From the NCBI GenBank assembly GCA_036741775.1, contig DAINRQ010000010.1, positions 1 through 64,000 of the forward strand: 64,000 nucleotides of DNA, in the 5' to 3' direction. The stretch is from JAJKIV01 sp036741775 (GTDB lineage Bacteria; Gemmatimonadota; Gemmatimonadetes; Gemmatimonadales; Gemmatimonadaceae). A program made the position numbers and the translations under genes. Shown piece by piece: positions 45,579 to 53,934 of this stretch (positions are counted from its first letter, which is position 1; every line of letters starts with the position of its first letter). Below the pieces are notes generated by a model. It was not told the DNA's origin. It ran no database searches and was given only the letters and a program-made list of their open reading frames with translations.

Positions 45579-47032
45579 ACGTGCACCTCGACGGTGTCGT
45601 GCACTTCCACGGTCGTTGCGCCGGCGAGTAGCGGCTCCACCACGTCGTCGAGAAACTCGTCAACCTGCGCTGCGGCACGTCCGATGAATCGATGCGGATC
45701 GAGCGCTGCTCGAAGGTCCCCCATCGGGACGCCGTACTCGGGGTCGGCCCCCAGCCGCTCGAGCATGTCGTTGCGCGCGACCCCGCCGTCCTTGATCGCG
45801 CGCGCCGCCGCGACACTATGCCGCCGGATGACTTCGTGCGCGGCCTGTCGGTCGCCGCCGGCGCGCACCGCCCGCAGGATGAGCTCCTCCGTGGCCATGA
45901 AGGGCAGCTCGTCGTTGACGCGCTGGCGGATGCGCGCCGGGTGTACTTCGAGCCCGCGAGTGATGTTGCCCATGAGGATCAGAATCGCGTCGGTCGCGAG
46001 AAAAGACTCGGGGATCACGAGACGCCGGTTCGCACTATCGTCGAGCGTCCGCTCGAAGTACTGGACGGCGTGCGTCTGATTGGCGTTCGGCTCGAGCGAG
46101 CCGACGAAGCGCGCGAGCGATGCGATCCGCTCGGCACGCATGGGGTTTCGCTTGTAAGCCATCGCCGACGACCCGATCTGTTCGGTCTCGAACGGCTCTT
46201 CGATCTCGCCGAACGCCTGCAGCATGCGCATGTCGCCGCTGAACTTCGCTGCGGTCGTCGCGACGCCGGCGACGACGCCAAGGATCTGGGCGTCGATCTT
46301 TCGCGTGTACGTCTGGCCGGTCACGGCAAGCGAATGCGTGAAATCCATCGCCGCCGTCACGCGACGGTCGAGCTCACGCACCTTCTCGTGATCGCCCCTG
46401 AACAGCTCGAGAAAGCTCGCCTGCGTCCCGGTGGTCCCCTTGACGCCGCGAAAGGGCAGGGTGGCGCGGCGGTAGTCGATGTCCATCAGGTCGAGCACCA
46501 GGTCCTGCATCCAGAGCGTCGCCCGCTTGCCGACCGTCGTGAGCTGCGCGGGCTGCAGGTGGGTGTAGCCTAACGTGGGCTCGTCGCGCCACTGCCGGGC
46601 GAACGCGCTCAGCGCACGCAGTACGGTGATCACCCGCCCACGCAGGAGGTCCAACCCACGGCGCATGAGGATCAGGTCCGCGTTGTCCGTCACGAACGCG
46701 CTCGTCGCGCCGAGGTGAATGACCGGCTTCGCCGCCGGCGCGACGTCGCCGAACGCGTGCACGTGCGCCATTACGTCGTGGCGAAAACGCCGCTCGTATG
46801 TCGCGACCGCGTCGAAATCGATGTCGGCGAGATGCGCGCGCATCTGCGCGATCGCTTCGTCGGGAATGTCGATCCCGAGGGCCTGTTCGGCTTCCGCGAG
46901 TGCGAGCCAGAGCTGCCGCCACAGTCCATACCGCGTTGCCGGCGACCAGAGGCGTAACATCTCCGCCGATGCGTAGCGCTCGGCCAGGGGCGAACTGTAC
47001 TGCGTCAGACGCTGATCGGAATGAGGGGTCAC
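45575..47032 (-). CDS. purB: Adenylosuccinate lyase
   Basis: Removes fumarate from SAICAR and from adenylosuccinate. 485 residues. The fumarase-superfamily signature GSSAMAYKRNPMRAE (about 283-297) carries the catalytic Ser loop. TLGYTHLQPAQLTTVGKRA provides the His motif. It is placed next to purC, which makes its substrate. Confidence 0.97.
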   Translation of the reverse strand: MTPHSDQRLTQYSSPLAERYASAEMLRLWSPATRYGLWRQLWLALAEAEQALGIDIPDEAIAQMRAHLADIDFDAVATYERRFRHDVMAHVHAFGDVAPAAKPVIHLGATSAFVTDNADLILMRRGLDLLRGRVITVLRALSAFARQWRDEPTLGYTHLQPAQLTTVGKRATLWMQDLVLDLMDIDYRRATLPFRGVKGTTGTQASFLELFRGDHEKVRELDRRVTAAMDFTHSLAVTGQTYTRKIDAQILGVVAGVATTAAKFSGDMRMLQAFGEIEEPFETEQIGSSAMAYKRNPMRAERIASLARFVGSLEPNANQTHAVQYFERTLDDSANRRLVIPESFLATDAILILMGNITRGLEVHPARIRQRVNDELPFMATEELILRAVRAGGDRQAAHEVIRRHSVAAARAIKDGGVARNDMLERLGADPEYGVPMGDLRAALDPHRFIGRAAAQVDEFLDDVVEPLLAGATTVEVHDTVEVHV

Positions 47033-48450
47033 TGAATCACGACGTCGGTGTAATAGATGCGTCCGCCTCGCTCATAGAGAATGCGCATGGCCGAGCGACC
47101 GGCGTACGTCTCGATCGCGCGCTGCACGTCGGCCGCTGACGCTATCGGAAGTCTGTTGATCTGCACGATCACGTCGCCTCGCTGCAGCCCGATCTCGGTC
47201 GCCACTCGATCACTCAGGTTGTACACCACCGCACCACGCGACACCCGAACGCCGCGCTCCGCCCGGATCGCTGGTGTGAGGTTCACGAGCTCGAGCTCCT
47301 GCAGCACTGCGACCTTCGGCGCGCTCACTTCGGGTAGATCGGCAATCTCCACCGTGAGCGTGACCTCGCGGTTCCCGCGCCGCACCACGAACGGCACGCG
47401 GTCGCCGACGCGGAGGTCCATGCGCTCAGCCTCCCAGTCGAACGAGTTCCGCAGCGTCCGAGAACCGGCGCGCAGCAGCTGATCGCCCTGCTGGATACCG
47501 GCGCGCGCCGCCGGCGAGCCGGGGACGACGGACGACACGTACACACCCGCACTCAGCGCTTCTCGCGGGTTGTTCGTCTGCGGCTGTGTCACTTTCACGC
47601 CGATCCACGGCTGCCGCAGGCGCCCATGCGCGATCAAATCCTCGGCGACCCGCTTCGCGCGGTTGATCGGAATTGCGAACCCGAGCCCCACCGATCCGCC
47701 ACTCGGAGAATAGATGGACGCGTTCACGCCGATGACGACGCCATCGGCGTTGATGAGCGGACCGCCAGAGTTGCCGGGGTTGATCGATGCGTCCGTCTGG
47801 ATCATGTCGAGGTACGCGCCGCCACCCTCAGCCCCCCCAATGAGGTTACGCCCCGTGGCGCTGATCACGCCGGCCGTGACGCTCGGCTCGGTGTTCCCGA
47901 GAAGGAACCCGTACGGGTTCCCGATCGCGATGGCCCATTCGCCGATGACGATGTCGTCGGAGCTCCCGAGCGGCGCGACCGGGAGGTCGGGTGCGTCGAT
48001 CTTGAGCACGGCGAGGTCATTCTGCTCGTCGAGCCCGAGCACCTTCGCCGGGAAGCTCTTCCCGTCGCGGAGCGCGACGGAGACTCGCGTCGCACCGGCC
48101 ACCACGTGCGCGTTCGTGATGATCGTGCCATTCGCATCGACGATGAACCCAGACCCGAGGCCGGAGCCGATCCGCTCGCCCGAGCGGCGGCCGAACATCC
48201 AGTCGAACCCGAACGGGTCGACCGGTACGCGTTCGATGACTTCGGTCTGAACGGTCACGACAGCAGGCGCCACGCGCGCGACCGCGTCGGTAATCGCGGT
48301 GCGGCGCGACGCGGAAATCGCTTGCGGCGATGTCGTCGGAGCGGCGCCGCGGGGGATCGTCTGCGCGATGGAGTCGGCCGGGCTTGCGCCCTGGCAGCCG
48401 AGTACCAGCGCGAGCAGGCAGTTGAACGCGATCGCGAACCTGGGCGACAT
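47029..48450 (-). CDS. Deg/HtrA-type serine protease, probable lipoprotein
   Basis: Periplasmic quality-control protease. 473 residues from ATG 48450. The N-terminus MSPRFAIAFNCLLALVLGCQG fits a lipoprotein signal with Cys19 as the lipid site. The trypsin-like domain has the His in TNAHVV, the Asp in NDLAVLKI and the Ser in GNSGGPL. Two PDZ regions follow (about 280-370 and 385-470), with substrate-loop segments PAARAGIQQGDQLL and IGLQRGDVIVQINRLPI. The start overlaps the stop of the transaldolase-like gene by one base. Confidence 0.92.
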   Translation of the reverse strand: MSPRFAIAFNCLLALVLGCQGASPADSIAQTIPRGAAPTTSPQAISASRRTAITDAVARVAPAVVTVQTEVIERVPVDPFGFDWMFGRRSGERIGSGLGSGFIVDANGTIITNAHVVAGATRVSVALRDGKSFPAKVLGLDEQNDLAVLKIDAPDLPVAPLGSSDDIVIGEWAIAIGNPYGFLLGNTEPSVTAGVISATGRNLIGGAEGGGAYLDMIQTDASINPGNSGGPLINADGVVIGVNASIYSPSGGSVGLGFAIPINRAKRVAEDLIAHGRLRQPWIGVKVTQPQTNNPREALSAGVYVSSVVPGSPAARAGIQQGDQLLRAGSRTLRNSFDWEAERMDLRVGDRVPFVVRRGNREVTLTVEIADLPEVSAPKVAVLQELELVNLTPAIRAERGVRVSRGAVVYNLSDRVATEIGLQRGDVIVQINRLPIASAADVQRAIETYAGRSAMRILYERGGRIYYTDVVIQ

Positions 48451-49112
48451 TACTTGAGACGAGTCCGGTGAGTGCGGCTGAGATCGGTGAGAAACTGATC
48501 GAGCCCTCGGTCCGTGAGTGGATGCAAGAGCAGGGCGCGAAGTACCTCCGGCGATACCGCAATGGCGTCGGCTCCGGCGAGCGCGCACGCGGTGAACTGC
48601 GTCGCGTTGCGCGGGAACGCCGCGAGAACGTCGCACTCCACGCCGTGCATCGTGAACAGCCGGTGCATACTCGCGATGGTGTCGACGCCGTCGCTGCCTT
48701 GCGCGTCGAGCTGGTCGAGATGCACGCACACCGTTGTCGCGCCCGCCTTCGCCGCGAGCAATCCCTGCGCGGCATTGAACACCAGCGTCGCGGCCACGCG
48801 GATGCCTTCGGCGTTCAGCTTCTTCATTGCGACCACGGCGTCTTCGACGAACGGGATCTGCACCAGCACGCCGTCGCCCAGCTTTGCCAGTTCGCGCGCG
48901 TCACGGTAGATGTCGGCGGAATGCACCGCGCCGACGGTCACGGCGACGGGCATCGACGCGGTGCGGCAGATATCCGCGAGCAACTCGCTCGCGCCTGCCG
49001 GATGCACCTCGGCGGTCAGCAAGGACGGCGTGGTGAGCACGCCATCGACAAGCCCGTGCCCCGTGGCCCACCGAATGTCGTCGAGCTTCGCGGTCGCGAT
49101 GAAGATTCTCAT
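48450..49112 (-). CDS. Transaldolase / fructose-6-phosphate aldolase-like protein lacking the Schiff-base Lys
   Basis: A 220-residue TIM-barrel protein that aligns without gaps to E. coli FsaA over at least residues 1-100 and keeps the LVFNAAQGLLAAKAGA and DAQG segments. However the Schiff-base Lys85 (VKVP in FsaA) is Gln85 (VQIPF), Asp6 is Ala6 (FIATAK) and Asn28 is Thr28 (GVLTTPS). Tyr131 and Arg134 equivalents are also changed (CVHLDQLDAQG). It is therefore unlikely to be an ordinary class I aldolase. It lies between truA and a Deg protease in a long operon; its role is unknown. Confidence 0.8.
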   Translation of the reverse strand: MRIFIATAKLDDIRWATGHGLVDGVLTTPSLLTAEVHPAGASELLADICRTASMPVAVTVGAVHSADIYRDARELAKLGDGVLVQIPFVEDAVVAMKKLNAEGIRVAATLVFNAAQGLLAAKAGATTVCVHLDQLDAQGSDGVDTIASMHRLFTMHGVECDVLAAFPRNATQFTACALAGADAIAVSPEVLRALLLHPLTDRGLDQFLTDLSRTHRTRLK

Positions 49113-49885
49113 TCGGTGCGCAGATACAGGTCAGAGGGATAGGTCACGCGATCGAGGAACAACCCGTGTGCGGGTGCCGGGGGGGACACCTCATCGTTCG
49201 TGCGCGCGGCCAGGAGGCACTGCACGGCACCCGCCGCGCGCTTGCCCACGGCCACCTCGACGATGGTGCCGACGATGAACCTGACCATGTGGTGCAGAAA
49301 GCGGTTCGCTTCGATCTCGAATACCACGCCGCCGGGGCGCTCGCGCCAGCACGCCGAGTGGATCGTGCAACGATGGTCGTCAGTTGCGGGAGCAGTACCG
49401 CGTACAGCGAACGCGATGAAGCAGTGGTCACCCGCGATCGGCGCGGTCTCGCGCTCGAGGACGGCCGGGTCGAGGGTGCGGACAAGCGCCCACTCCGTGT
49501 GACGGCGGAACGGCGACCGGGCTTCTTCGTCGGTTCCCACGTAATAGCTGTATCGGCGAGAGAGGGCGCTATACCGCGCGTGGAATTCCGGGCGCATCTC
49601 ATGCGCCGCTGCCACCCAGAGGTCGCGCGGCAACAGCGCGTTCAGTGCACGTCTCAAGGTCGCGGCGGACCATCGTTCGGTCACCCGAACGCCGACTGCC
49701 TGGCCGCGTGCGTGCACGCCAGCATCGGTCCGACCCGCGCCAAGAGCCGCGACGTGACTGCCTGTGAGGCGCGTCAACACCCGCTCCAGCTCGCCCTGTA
49801 CGGTGCGCTCTTTCGGCTGACGCTGCCAGCCCGCGAAGGCGGAGCCGTCGTAGTGCAGCACGAGCTGCACAGTGCGCACCGTCAT
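49109..49885 (-). CDS. truA: tRNA pseudouridine synthase A
   Basis: Converts U38-40 in the tRNA anticodon arm to pseudouridine. 258 residues. The catalytic Asp is in GAGRTDAGVHARGQ (about 54), and FHARYSALSRRYSYYV and NRFLHHMVRFIVGT are typical TruA segments. ATG 49885 is chosen: an upstream extension is possible, but a strong promoter places the transcript start at this ATG. It heads the truA-to-ppdK operon. Confidence 0.95.
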   Translation of the reverse strand: MTVRTVQLVLHYDGSAFAGWQRQPKERTVQGELERVLTRLTGSHVAALGAGRTDAGVHARGQAVGVRVTERWSAATLRRALNALLPRDLWVAAAHEMRPEFHARYSALSRRYSYYVGTDEEARSPFRRHTEWALVRTLDPAVLERETAPIAGDHCFIAFAVRGTAPATDDHRCTIHSACWRERPGGVVFEIEANRFLHHMVRFIVGTIVEVAVGKRAAGAVQCLLAARTNDEVSPPAPAHGLFLDRVTYPSDLYLRTE

Positions 49886-49892
49886 CGCTCGG

Positions 49893-49920
49893 AAACTAGC
49901 CCGCCACTGGGGGCTGTCAA
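49893..49920 (-). promoter_or_regulatory. Promoter of the truA-purine-ppdK operon
   Basis: On the minus strand: consensus -35 TTGACA (49915-49920), 16-base spacer, -10 TAGTTT (49893-49898), then 7 bases to the truA ATG. The transcript would begin at or next to the start codon. Confidence 0.65.
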
Positions 49921-50035
49921 GCAATGCACGAGCGGCGCGCACAAGCCCGGAACCGATTGACTTTGCGAGACGTACGCCTCAACATTGGAGCGCCGTTCGA
50001 AGCGTCTGACGCGCCCGCCGACGGCTCCCCCACTC

Positions 50036-51352
50036 ATGTCTTCGCGGAACCTTCCTTCGCTCGCGCACGCCCTGAGCGTCGCGCCCGATTACGATGCTGC
50101 GCTCGTTGCACTGGGCGAAGGGCTTGCCGACGTCGACCGTACGGCAATCCTCGGTCTGTTGCGCTATGACGCCCGCCGCGAGATGCTCCGCGAGCGGCTG
50201 ACGCCGCACGGCGGACGCGTGTCGCGCACCCCGGTCGAGACGACGTTCGACCACCTCCCGGCAGCGACGCGGATGCAGGTGGCCGCCGGGGGCCAGTTCG
50301 TCGACCTCGGCGATCGGTCCGCCGAGTACGCGCGGATGTTCGGCTTCCCTCCGTTTGCCGACGGCGGGATTCTCTCACTCCGAGGCGTGCAGGTCGACGG
50401 CGGCCTTGCTGCCGTCGTCGCGCTGTACGAGCAGAAGAAGATGTTCGGCACCCGCTCCGTCGAGCGTTTCGCGCCATTCGTTGCGCTCTTCGAGCTCGGA
50501 TACGCCCGGCTGTCGGAGCGCGAAGCGCGCGACGAAGCCGTTCGCACACTGGAAGACGTGACGCAGCGCGTGCACGGCGAGTACGTGCGCCGGCTCGCGG
50601 AACTGGAGACCGATCTCGTGCGAGCGCGCGACGCCGCACGCGCGCCATCGAGCGAGGAAGCCGCCGCGCGCATCGTGGCCCTCGAGCACGAAGTCGCAAA
50701 GGCGACCGAGCAGGCGCGCAAGGCGAAGCGACACGCGGACGAGATCGAGGGTCACGTCACCGCCGCCGTGAGCCAGCTCGAGCAGGCACACGTCGAGCTG
50801 CACCGGCGCAGCGAATCGCTACGGCAACGCACGCGCACGCTCTACCTCATCGAGCGCGTGCTGAAGCTGGACGCGATGGTGGTCGATCCGCGCCAGCTCG
50901 TCGACGGGCTCCTCTCACTCGTCGGCGATGACATGCAGGCGCAGCGGTGCTCACTCATGCTCGTCGCCCCCGAACCGGGCTACATCTATCTCGCGGCGTC
51001 GCGCGGCCTGGCGCCGCAGATCACCGAGGGGTCCCGCATCAAGATCGGGCAGGGCGTCGCCGGAAAGGTCGCGCAAGCGCGCGAGCCGTTGCTCGTCCAG
51101 GACGTGAGACAGGCCACGTCGCACCCGCTCCTGCTGGATCAGCACTTCACGACCGGCTCCTTCATCAGCTTTCCGCTGCTCTATCGCGGCGAGCTGGTTG
51201 GCGTCGTCAACCTCACGAACCGCGCACAGTACGGCGTGTTCGTCGAGGAGGACATGGAGCGGGTGCAGTTGCTCGCGCTCGTGATCGCGCTCGTCGCCAC
51301 GAACGCGTCGCTGGCGACGCGGCTCGTCGAGATGATCGCCGCCCGGTCGTGA
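50036..51352 (+). CDS. GAF-domain protein with central coiled coil
   Basis: 438 residues from ATG 50036 (a TTG at 49985 in the same frame would add 17 residues). The N-terminal half (about 10-165) resembles a degenerate GAF-like sensor (ADGGILSLRGVQVDGGLAAVVALYEQ). A long coiled coil follows (about 165-280, many Glu/Ala/Arg heptads). The C-terminal GAF domain (about 290-430) has CSLMLVAPEPGYIYLAASRG, IKIGQGVAGKVAQAREPLLV and SFISFPLLYRGELVGVVNLTNR. No output domain is present. The stop overlaps the trpD start, so it may sense a small molecule for this operon; that is inference. Confidence 0.8.
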   Translation: MSSRNLPSLAHALSVAPDYDAALVALGEGLADVDRTAILGLLRYDARREMLRERLTPHGGRVSRTPVETTFDHLPAATRMQVAAGGQFVDLGDRSAEYARMFGFPPFADGGILSLRGVQVDGGLAAVVALYEQKKMFGTRSVERFAPFVALFELGYARLSEREARDEAVRTLEDVTQRVHGEYVRRLAELETDLVRARDAARAPSSEEAAARIVALEHEVAKATEQARKAKRHADEIEGHVTAAVSQLEQAHVELHRRSESLRQRTRTLYLIERVLKLDAMVVDPRQLVDGLLSLVGDDMQAQRCSLMLVAPEPGYIYLAASRGLAPQITEGSRIKIGQGVAGKVAQAREPLLVQDVRQATSHPLLLDQHFTTGSFISFPLLYRGELVGVVNLTNRAQYGVFVEEDMERVQLLALVIALVATNASLATRLVEMIAARS

Positions 51353-52425
51353 CCGTGACGACCGCCGGATCGTCCGCGCCAACGACAGCGGCTCCTGCGC
51401 CTAACGCGCTTCAGGCGGCCATCCGCCGGATCGCGTTCGGCGAGTCGCTCGACGCCGACGTCGCGGCCGACGCGTTCGGGACGGTCATGCGTGGTGAGGC
51501 AACCGCGGCGCAGATCGCGGCGCTCCTCATCGGGCTCCGCGTGAAAGGGGAGACCGCCCAAGAGGTCACCGGCGCGGCGAGAGCGCTCCGCGGCGCGATG
51601 GTTCGCCTTCCGGCGGCGGGAGTGGAGGACCTCGTCGACACGTGCGGCACCGGCGGGGGCGCCGTTCCCACGTTCAACATCTCGACCGCCGCTGCCCTGC
51701 TTGCCGCCGGCGCGGGCGTGCGCATCGCGAAGCACGGCAATCGGTCGTTCACGACGCAGAGCGGCAGCGCCGACGTGCTCGAGCAGTTGGGCATCAGCCT
51801 CGACGCGCCGGTCGAATTGATGGCGCGTTCGCTCGACGAGGCCGGCATCGCGTTCATGTTCGCGCCAGCCATGCACCCCGCCATGCGGCACGTCGGGCCC
51901 GTACGGCGGGAGCTTGGCGTCCCAACCGTCATGAACATCGTCGGGCCGCTCGCGAACCCCGCGGGCGTCGCGCGGCAGGTCGTGGGGGTCGCGGAGCCCG
52001 GACGCATGCCGCTCCTCGCGGGCGCGCTCGCGGCACTCGGGGCGAGTCACGCGATTGTCGTCCACGGCGCGCCGGGGATGGATGAGATCTCGCCGATCTC
52101 CACGACGCTGGTGTCGGAAGTGCGCGACGGCGTGGTCTCGGACTGGACGATCGACCCGGCGGACTACGACTTCACGGGCTTCGTCCCATCCGACCTCGCC
52201 GGCGGGAGCCCGAGCGAGAACGCGCGCCTGATCGTGGACGTTCTCGAAGGGCGGGGGCGTCCCGCTCCTACGGCAGCCGTGATTCTGAACGCCGCAGGCG
52301 CCCTCTACGTCGCGCCCGGGAACAGAACGTTCGGCGACTGCGTGGCGGCCGCATCGGCCGCGCTGGCGGATGGAGCTGGCCGCGCGGCGCTCGACCGGAT
52401 GCGCCGCGCGTACGGAACGGGCTAG
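51349..52425 (+). CDS. trpD: Anthranilate phosphoribosyltransferase
   Basis: Second step of tryptophan synthesis: anthranilate + PRPP to phosphoribosylanthranilate. 358 residues. PRPP-binding CGTGGGAVPTFNIST (about 96), KHGNRSFTTQSGSADVLEQLG, FMFAPAMHPAMRHVGPVRRELG and NIVGPLANPA are all present. GTG 51349 overlaps the GAF gene stop (GTGA). Its TAG stop shares CTAG with the convergent lexA stop, which separates it from trpC. Confidence 0.97.
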   Translation: MTVTTAGSSAPTTAAPAPNALQAAIRRIAFGESLDADVAADAFGTVMRGEATAAQIAALLIGLRVKGETAQEVTGAARALRGAMVRLPAAGVEDLVDTCGTGGGAVPTFNISTAAALLAAGAGVRIAKHGNRSFTTQSGSADVLEQLGISLDAPVELMARSLDEAGIAFMFAPAMHPAMRHVGPVRRELGVPTVMNIVGPLANPAGVARQVVGVAEPGRMPLLAGALAALGASHAIVVHGAPGMDEISPISTTLVSEVRDGVVSDWTIDPADYDFTGFVPSDLAGGSPSENARLIVDVLEGRGRPAPTAAVILNAAGALYVAPGNRTFGDCVAAASAALADGAGRAALDRMRRAYGTG

Positions 52426-53030
52426 TACCGGCGCAGCACGCCGACGACTACACCCTGGATGCTGATGTCGTTCTCGTGGATGTACATGGGCGCCATGGTC
52501 TCGTTCGCCGGCTGCAGACGAATGCGACCATCCCGCTCGCGGTAGAATTTCTTCACCGTGGCCGAATTCCCGTTCAGCATGGCGATGACCATCTCGCCGT
52601 TGTCTGCGCTCTGCCGCTCGTTCACGACCACGAAATCGCCGTCGCGGATCTGCTCGTCGATCATCGAGTTCCCGCGAACACGGAGCACGTAGTGATTTCC
52701 CGTGCGCCGGATGAAGTCATCAGGAACCGCGACGCTCTCGTTGGCCGTCATGGCCTCGATCGGATATCCCGCCGCCACGGAGCCGAGCAGCGGGAGCTCG
52801 ACCGCGCGCTGGAAGATCTCGGAGGGGAGGATCTCAATCGCGCGGCTCTCGTTGTAGCTGCGCTTGATGTAGCCCTTGCGCTCGAGATTGCTCAGGTGCT
52901 CGTGCACCGTCGCGAGCGAGTTATAGTTGAAGTGCGACGCGATCTCCTCGAAGCTCGGCGCGTAGCCATGCTCCTCCGCATACGACGACAGGAAGTTCAG
53001 GATTTCGCGCTGACGCTTTGTGAGCGGCAT
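52422..53030 (-). CDS. lexA: LexA repressor
   Basis: SOS-response repressor that cleaves itself when RecA filaments form. 202 residues. N-terminal winged helix (LTKRQREILNFLSSYAEEHGYAPSFEEIA, then a recognition helix with YNSLATVHEHLSNLERKGYI). The autocleavage bond Ala87-Gly88 is in GSVAAGYP, Ser122 is in GNSM and the catalytic Lys160 is in ATVKKF. The recognition helix differs from the E. coli form, consistent with a different operator. It is divergent from trpC, with two candidate operators in the gap. Confidence 0.97.
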   Translation of the reverse strand: MPLTKRQREILNFLSSYAEEHGYAPSFEEIASHFNYNSLATVHEHLSNLERKGYIKRSYNESRAIEILPSEIFQRAVELPLLGSVAAGYPIEAMTANESVAVPDDFIRRTGNHYVLRVRGNSMIDEQIRDGDFVVVNERQSADNGEMVIAMLNGNSATVKKFYRERDGRIRLQPANETMAPMYIHENDISIQGVVVGVLRRY

Positions 53031-53069
53031 TGGTTGGTCTCCGCTGGTTGAGCAGATGAGGCCGATGTA

Positions 53070-53087
53070 CCGAACATTGGCCGAAGT
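53070..53087 (-). promoter_or_regulatory. Candidate LexA operator 2 (direct repeat)
   Basis: On the minus strand TTCG, 7 bases, TTCG within ACTTCGGCCAATGTTCGG. It nearly duplicates operator 1, 27 bases away, and would sit at the expected lexA transcription start (about 53083). Confidence 0.55.
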
Positions 53088-53089
53088 AT

Positions 53090-53118
53090 ACGTTATCCGA
53101 ACAAGGGCCGAAGTGCAA
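53090..53118 (-). promoter_or_regulatory. Promoter of lexA
   Basis: On the minus strand: -35 TTGCAC (53113-53118), 17-base spacer, -10 TAACGT (53090-53095). The expected start is near 53083, giving a leader of about 53 bases. Operator 1 fills the spacer. Confidence 0.6.
53097..53114 (-). promoter_or_regulatory. Candidate LexA operator 1 (direct repeat)
   Basis: On the minus strand ACTTCGGCCCTTGTTCGG: TTCG, 7 bases, TTCG. It lies between the -35 and -10 of the lexA promoter, where a bound repressor would block polymerase. It also overlaps the proposed trpC start codon. Confidence 0.55.
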
Positions 53119-53934
53119 GCGAAACCTTCCTGGAGTCCGCCGACCGGCCCGCTCGGACGGCTTTCAGCCGCTGCCGAGGTGCGCGCCGCCGCCCTCGTCG
53201 CGCGACGGGCTGAACTGGAGAGCCTTGCCGCCACCGCAGGGGCACGGCCCTCGTTCGCCGCCGCGCTGCGGCGTGCGGACATCGCGGTCATCGCGGAGCT
53301 GAAGCGCCGCTCGCCATCGAAAGGGGTCATCGACGCAACGCTGGATGCCGGTGCACGGACGTCTGCGTACGCCCGGGGCGGCGCGAGTGCACTCTCGGTC
53401 CTGACCGAGCCGGGAGAATTCGGCGGATCGCCAGACGACCTGCGCGCCGCGCGCGAAGCGACGTCGCTGCCCGTCCTCAAGAAGGACTTCCACGTCCACC
53501 CGCTACAGCTGCTCGAGGCAGCGGGACTGGGCGCATCCGCGGTGCTGCTCATCGCGCGCGCGCTGACCCCGAGCCAGATAGGCGGCCTCGCGGAGGAAGC
53601 GACAGCGCTCGGGCTCGAAGTGCTGGTCGAGGTGCGCTCGGATGACGAGCTCGAGCTCGCGCTGGAGATCGACTACGCCGTCATCGGCGTCAACAGCCGG
53701 AACCTCGAGACGCTGGAGATCGATCCGACCGTGACGGATCGTCTCATCGCCGCCGTTCCGCCGCACCGGGTCGCGGTCGCCGAGAGCGGTGTTTCAACAC
53801 GGTCCGACGTCGAGCGTGCCGCCGCTGCCGGTGCGGACGCGGTGCTCGTCGGGTCGGCCCTGTCGGGGTCGAGCGATCCCGCCGCCGCCGTCGCGGGCCT
53901 CGTCGGGGTAGCTCGGAGACAGCGTGAGCGTTGA
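53113..53934 (+). CDS. trpC: Indole-3-glycerol phosphate synthase
   Basis: Ring closure step of tryptophan synthesis. 273 residues from GTG 53113. Active-site segments: IAELKRRSPSKGVI (about 85), SVLTEPGEFGGS, LPVLKKDFHV, LVEVRSDDEL, IGVNSRNLETLEID and VAVAESGVST. The start is uncertain: in-frame ATGs at 53056 and 53065 would extend the protein through the LexA operator region. I prefer 53113 because the extra residues do not look like the family. It overlaps trpF by 11 bases. Confidence 0.93.
   Translation: MQAKPSWSPPTGPLGRLSAAAEVRAAALVARRAELESLAATAGARPSFAAALRRADIAVIAELKRRSPSKGVIDATLDAGARTSAYARGGASALSVLTEPGEFGGSPDDLRAAREATSLPVLKKDFHVHPLQLLEAAGLGASAVLLIARALTPSQIGGLAEEATALGLEVLVEVRSDDELELALEIDYAVIGVNSRNLETLEIDPTVTDRLIAAVPPHRVAVAESGVSTRSDVERAAAAGADAVLVGSALSGSSDPAAAVAGLVGVARRQRER

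Noticed and set aside
49957..49990. Promoter for the GAF protein gene (TTGACT near 49957)
   Set aside because: No acceptable -10 at proper spacing.
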